Origin: an uncultured Aquabacterium sp.
GTDB lineage: Bacteria > Pseudomonadota > Gammaproteobacteria > Burkholderiales > Burkholderiaceae_C
Length of the DNA stretch: 17,428 bases
Direction of reading: 5' to 3'
NCBI GenBank assembly: GCA_937923225.1
Contig: CALAKR010000149.1
Span: 1-17,428, forward strand
Positions 14,886-17,428 of this stretch are shown piece by piece. Position 1 is the first letter of the stretch; every line of letters begins with the position of its first letter. The notes beneath the pieces were generated by a model. That model had not been told where the DNA came from. It ran no database searches and worked only from the letters and a program-made list of their open reading frames with translations. The position numbers and the translations under genes are program-made.

Positions 14886-15890
14886 ATGAACGACATGGCC
14901 GATTCTCTCGCGACGGTGGCCCCGCGACTGAACGGGCTGGAGGACGCCTTGGTCCACAGCCTGGAGCAGTTGGGCGCGGGCGTGCTGATCAAGCACCTGG
15001 GCACCGGCCGCTATGAATACGCCAGTGCTGCCGCTCGCACCCTGTGGGCTGGTGCGCGTGATCCCCTGGGCGCAACGGACGCCGAACTGTTCGATGCCGT
15101 GCAGGCCGTGGCCCTGCGCGCGGCCGACCAGCAGGCCGTGGCCCTGACCAATGGTTTTGCCGCCGAGCACCGCCTGGAGCGTCAGGGCGAGCGCCGTGAG
15201 TACCTGGTGTGGCGCCAGGCCCTGCGTGATGAATCAGGCCAGCCCTCGCGCGTGCTGAGCAGTTGGCAGGACATCACCGAGCAGCGCAAGCGCGAGCAGC
15301 AGTTGCAGGCCGCGTTCAAGCAGCTTGAGCAGCAGCAGCTGGCCAATGCCGAGCTGCGCCGCGAGATGCAGGACAACCAGGTCCGCGACAACGTGTCGGG
15401 CCTGTACCACCGGGCTCACTTCGAAGAGCAACTGCGCCGTGAGGCTGACCTCTCCAGCCGCGAGCAGCGCGAGTTCGCCATCGTGTCCGTGTCGGTCGAC
15501 GGCATGGACGAGATCCGCCAGACCTATGGTGCCGACAGCTGCGAGCGCGTGGTCGAGGCCCTGGGCCGCCTGTTGCGCGCCAACACCCGTGCGATGGACT
15601 CCCCCTGCCGCCTGGGCGGCGACCGCTTCGTGGTGCTGTTGTCGGGCGTGGGCCTGGCCACGGCGCACTCGCGCATGGAGCACCTGCGCAAGCAGTGCTC
15701 GCAGCACATCGTGGCCTACAACGGCCAGCAGATCCCCTTCACCGTCAGCATGGGCATTGCCAGCTTCCCGCACACGGCCGGCTCGGTCGAAGAGTTGATG
15801 CGCAGCGCCGACCGCGCCATGGGCATCTCGCGCGAGAAGGGCGGCAACCATCTCACGCTGGCCAGCATCCAGTTTGTGCCTGCGGGTTGA
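14886..15890 (+). CDS. PAS-GGDEF protein with degenerate active site
   Basis: A 334-residue soluble protein. A PAS-like sensor region (about 18-132, ending WQDITEQRKREQQL) leads through a Gln-rich coiled coil (about 133-165) into a GGDEF domain (about 168-330). The signature reads GGDRF (244-248), with Arg replacing the catalytic acidic residue, and the substrate-binding Asn region is altered (VDGMDEIRQTYG). The inhibitory site RAMD (235-238) is intact at the standard five-residue distance. Known families with this combination bind c-di-GMP as receptors rather than making it. No membrane segment is present. The ATG at 14886 is the first ATG in the frame; its binding site is poor, and the ATG three codons later is possible. 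A bidirectional terminator follows. Confidence 0.9.
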   Translation: MNDMADSLATVAPRLNGLEDALVHSLEQLGAGVLIKHLGTGRYEYASAAARTLWAGARDPLGATDAELFDAVQAVALRAADQQAVALTNGFAAEHRLERQGERREYLVWRQALRDESGQPSRVLSSWQDITEQRKREQQLQAAFKQLEQQQLANAELRREMQDNQVRDNVSGLYHRAHFEEQLRREADLSSREQREFAIVSVSVDGMDEIRQTYGADSCERVVEALGRLLRANTRAMDSPCRLGGDRFVVLLSGVGLATAHSRMEHLRKQCSQHIVAYNGQQIPFTVSMGIASFPHTAGSVEELMRSADRAMGISREKGGNHLTLASIQFVPAG

Positions 15891-15931
15891 CTGAACTGAA
15901 TCGTCAGCGCTGCCAAGGCGCCATGCCAAAG

Positions 15932-15971
15932 AAAAAACCGGCACGGGCTTCAAAGCACCGGCCGGTTTTTT
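15932..15971. terminator. Bidirectional intrinsic terminator
   Basis: AAAAAACCGGC (15932-15942) pairs perfectly over 11 bp with GCCGGTTTTTT (15961-15971) around an 18-base loop. It gives a T tract on both strands. It ends the GGDEF transcript on the plus strand and the 6S RNA or zapA transcript on the minus strand. Confidence 0.9.
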
Positions 15972-15978
15972 GTGGAAT

Positions 15979-16160
15979 AGGTGTCCGCCGCGAACCAGTC
16001 ACCGCACTCCTGAACCCAGGGGATTCAGGTGGGCGAGGTCAGCTTGACTTCGGGTTCATCTGACGCGAGACGATCGCACCAGCCAAGCAATGTTCCAGGC
16101 CCTGGCTCAATGAGCATCGGTTCAAGGAAATATTGGCTTCCGCGAACGCGACGAACACCT
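15979..16160 (-). ncRNA. ssrS: 6S RNA
   Basis: This stretch lies just downstream of zapA on the same strand, the standard place for 6S RNA in beta- and gammaproteobacteria. Its ends form a long closing stem: GGTGTTCGTCGCG (16159-16147) pairs with CGCGGCGGACACC (15992-15980) using only two G-U pairs. The middle is mostly double-stranded with internal loops, including CCTGAATCCCCTGGGTTCAGG, as expected for the open-promoter mimic that binds sigma-70 RNA polymerase. A -10 hexamer TACAAT (16168-16163, minus strand) sits just upstream and a strong terminator lies just beyond the 3' end. The exact ends are estimated. Confidence 0.82.
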
Positions 16161-16162
16161 TC

Positions 16163-16168
16163 ATTGTA
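16163..16168 (-). promoter_or_regulatory. -10 element of the 6S RNA promoter
   Basis: TACAAT on the minus strand ends three to seven bases before the closing stem of 6S RNA. A weak -35, TTTGCG, lies 16 bases upstream. This would allow 6S RNA to be made independently of zapA. Confidence 0.55.
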
Positions 16169-16251
16169 GGCCCGCGCCATGAACCGCAAACCTTAAGCTG
16201 CGTGTGGCTTGCGGGTTTAGTTGACAGATCGACAACAGACGCGCTGCGGGT

Positions 16252-16584
16252 TTACAGCAGGTGGCCGTCGTCGTTGAGCGTGGCGTCCAGCCGTGTGATC
16301 AGGGTGTCCAGGTATTCCTTGGACACGGTGTTGTCGCCGGACTGAGCCGGTGCTTCGGCGGAGGGCGTGGCGGCACTGGGGGCGGGCATGGAGGCCAGCT
16401 CGTAGGCCAGGTTCAGGGCGGCCAACACGGCGATGCGCTCGCGCGCCTTGAGCTTGCCGGCGTCGCGGATGGCACACATCTCGCGGTCCACGTGGCTGAC
16501 GGCCTGGCGCAGTTGGGGCTCGCCGCCGTCGGGGCAGCCCAGCAGGTAGCTCTGCCCCATGATGGAGACTTCGATCTGTTTCAT
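16252..16584 (-). CDS. zapA: Cell division protein ZapA
   Basis: A 110-residue protein that binds and bundles FtsZ filaments at the division ring. The N-terminal ZapA pattern MKQIEVSIMGQSYLLGCPDGGEPQLRQAVSHVD is followed by the central helix (KLKARERIAVLAALNLAYEL). An Ala/Pro/Ser-rich linker separates this from a short C-terminal helix. Length is normal. The ATG overlaps the stop of the upstream coiled-coil gene (ATGA), so the two are translationally coupled. 6S RNA lies immediately downstream. Confidence 0.94.
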   Translation of the reverse strand: MKQIEVSIMGQSYLLGCPDGGEPQLRQAVSHVDREMCAIRDAGKLKARERIAVLAALNLAYELASMPAPSAATPSAEAPAQSGDNTVSKEYLDTLITRLDATLNDDGHLL

Positions 16585-16823
16585 GCGCGGTCGTCAGGCG
16601 GGAGCTCGTCGTCCTCGCCGGCGGTGGCCGAGGCGGGGGCGGGCAGTTTGTCGATCAGGGTGTCGATGCGGGCACGGGCGGCTGACAGGCGCGCGCGCAG
16701 CGAATCACGCTCTTGCGTGGTCACCTGCAGTTGCTGCTGCAGCAGGGCGTTGGTGCGCTGCAGTTCCTCGTGGCGCAGCAGCAGGCGCTCGACGCGGTCG
16801 GTCAGGTCTTCGATCCTGGACAT
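16581..16823 (-). CDS. Small coiled-coil protein upstream of zapA (ZapB-like)
   Basis: An 80-residue protein with a single heptad-rich helix over about 3-60 (IEDLTDRVERLLLRHEELQR, then NALLQQQLQVTTQERDSL) and an acidic disordered tail. In betaproteobacteria a small coiled-coil gene of this kind commonly precedes zapA; a ZapB-like role in the division ring is inferred from this and from the ATGA overlap, not from sequence identity to ZapB. A possible -10 element, TACAAT, on the minus strand at 16878-16873 would put the transcription start near 16866. Confidence 0.85.
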   Translation of the reverse strand: MSRIEDLTDRVERLLLRHEELQRTNALLQQQLQVTTQERDSLRARLSAARARIDTLIDKLPAPASATAGEDDELPPDDRA

Positions 16824-16913
16824 GAGGGTGGGCCCTCGCTCCCATGGTGGCCTCTGCGGAGGCGGAACCCGGATTGTAGGCGGCGAAACCGGTGCGCAGG
16901 CTGGGGCACGCCC

Positions 16914-16942
16914 TTACCTACCTTGGGCACTCGCCTTACAAT
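16914..16942 (+). promoter_or_regulatory. Candidate sigma-70 promoter of the riboswitch transcript
   Basis: TTACCT (16914-16919), a 17-base spacer, then TACAAT (16937-16942). The predicted start near 16949 falls right at the beginning of the cobalamin aptamer. Confidence 0.55.
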
Positions 16943-16950
16943 GCCGCCCG

Positions 16951-17160
16951 TTGGTGCTCGCGCCGGGGTTCACTCGGTGCAGTTAAACGGGAAGCAAGAG
17001 GGTTGCGGTGCCACCGGTGCCTGCCCGACTTGCGCTGCCCCCGCAACGGTCGGCGGTCAAGCCCTGCAAGGGGCTTCGCTCGTGTTCTACAGTCACTGGG
17101 TGTTCACACGCCTGGGAAGGCTTCACGGGTCGAACCGCCCAGCCCGGATACCGGCCAGCA
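16951..17160 (+). promoter_or_regulatory. Cobalamin (B12) riboswitch
   Basis: The conserved aptamer blocks appear in order: GGTGC near the 5' end, AACGGGAAGC (16986-16995), the B12 box with CCCGCAACGG (about 17040-17049), the TCACTGGG block (17093-17100), TGGGAAGGC (17113-17121) and the closing CCCGGATACCGGCC (17143-17156). Family knowledge: binding of adenosyl- or related cobalamin turns off the downstream gene, here a TonB-dependent receptor. The 16824-17265 interval contains no gene apart from this element and the promoters. Confidence 0.93.
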
Positions 17161-17219
17161 AGGGGTGTATCGATGCCAGCTCTTCCAAGGGCCGGCATGG
17201 GCATGCCGTATCGCTCCAT

Positions 17220-17258
17220 GCCTGCGGGGATGCAGGCGGGGCACTTGTCCCTTTGCTT
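17220..17258 (+). promoter_or_regulatory. Possible riboswitch expression platform
   Basis: GCCTGC (17220-17225) pairs with GCAGGC (17232-17237), and a GGG/CCC hairpin follows immediately, leading into a T-rich run (TTTGCTTTTC). This resembles a transcription terminator between the aptamer and the receptor start. The competing antiterminator was not worked out. Confidence 0.4.
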
Positions 17259-17265
17259 TTCAATC

Positions 17266-17428
17266 ATGTTGTTTTTGAACTCGGTGCGCCAGGCACCTGG
17301 GGTGCGTTCGGCCATGGCCGTTGCCGTGTCGGTATTGTCTGCCGGTGGTTACCAGTTGGCCTCGGCCGCTGAAGGCGGTACGGCACTGGAGCCGGTGGTC
17401 GTGACGGCCACGCGCGTGGCCACGCCGC
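17266..17428 (+). CDS. TonB-dependent receptor, probably for cobalamin uptake; truncated at window end
   Basis: The frame reads into a signal peptide (AMAVAVSVLSAGGYQLASAA) followed by LEPVVVTATRVATP, the conserved TonB box region at the mature N-terminus of outer-membrane receptors. It lies directly behind a cobalamin riboswitch, so a BtuB-like vitamin B12 receptor is the best guess. Only about 54 residues are in the window and the plug and barrel are beyond it. The start is uncertain: ATG at 17266 gives a plausible signal peptide beyond the possible terminator; ATG at 17314 gives a shorter one; ATG at 17173 has a good AAGGGG site but an unusually long N-terminus. Confidence 0.8.
   Translation, partial: MLFLNSVRQAPGVRSAMAVAVSVLSAGGYQLASAAEGGTALEPVVVTATRVATP

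Noticed and set aside
16211..16255. Direct repeat GCGGGTTTA twice, just after zapA
   Set aside because: Only two 9-base copies 36 bases apart, one overlapping the zapA stop; too little to call a functional element.
16983..17315. A 110-codon minus-strand open frame over the cobalamin riboswitch
   Set aside because: It is antisense to the conserved aptamer, which explains its sequence; open frames here are a known annotation artefact.

Overview
The window is GC-rich and its genes point to a betaproteobacterium of the order Burkholderiales. A 6S RNA lies next to zapA, a cobalamin riboswitch precedes a TonB-dependent receptor, and a two-gene Ku/LigD end-joining system is present. Genus cannot be fixed from the sequence alone.

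Left part (1 to about 13690) is an accessory stress-protection locus. It starts inside a sigma-54-dependent response regulator (1-1248), followed by a small hydrophilic protein (1363-1698) and, on the other strand, a complete sigma-54 factor gene (rpoN, 1751-3229). Next come a hemerythrin-like protein, a DUF4142 lipoprotein and a bacterial DNA topoisomerase IB (3638-6124, one apparent operon). Two small exported proteins on the minus strand (6134-7082) follow, then a 19-cysteine copper-storage-type protein (7227-7562), a small heat-shock protein with a downstream partner (7693-9057), an outer-membrane beta-barrel protein (9155-10123), and divergent ku and ligD (10152-13690).

The main discovery is regulatory. 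Nine transcription units in this locus, including rpoN itself, ku and ligD, each have a -24/-12 sigma-54-type promoter with exact GG-N10-GC spacing. Each predicted start lies 22-55 bases ahead of the start codon. The sites share a local consensus, RGGCAY-N5-TTGCC, that differs from the classical TGGCAC-N5-TTGCW at both outer edges. The simplest reading is a self-contained regulon: a two-component activator plus a dedicated, self-regulated sigma-54 paralogue switching on protein, metal, envelope and DNA protection, including non-homologous end joining. The activator's own binding sites were not identified.

Right part (13699 to 17428) looks like core chromosome: tRNA-Ala(CGC), a beta-hydroxyacid dehydrogenase, a GGDEF protein with a degenerate active site but an intact RxxD inhibitory site, a bidirectional terminator, 6S RNA, zapA with an overlapping coiled-coil gene, and a cobalamin riboswitch leading into a TonB-dependent receptor cut by the window end. 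The tRNA 3' end faces the stress locus, as it would if the locus were an integrated island, although no integrase or attachment-site repeat is visible.
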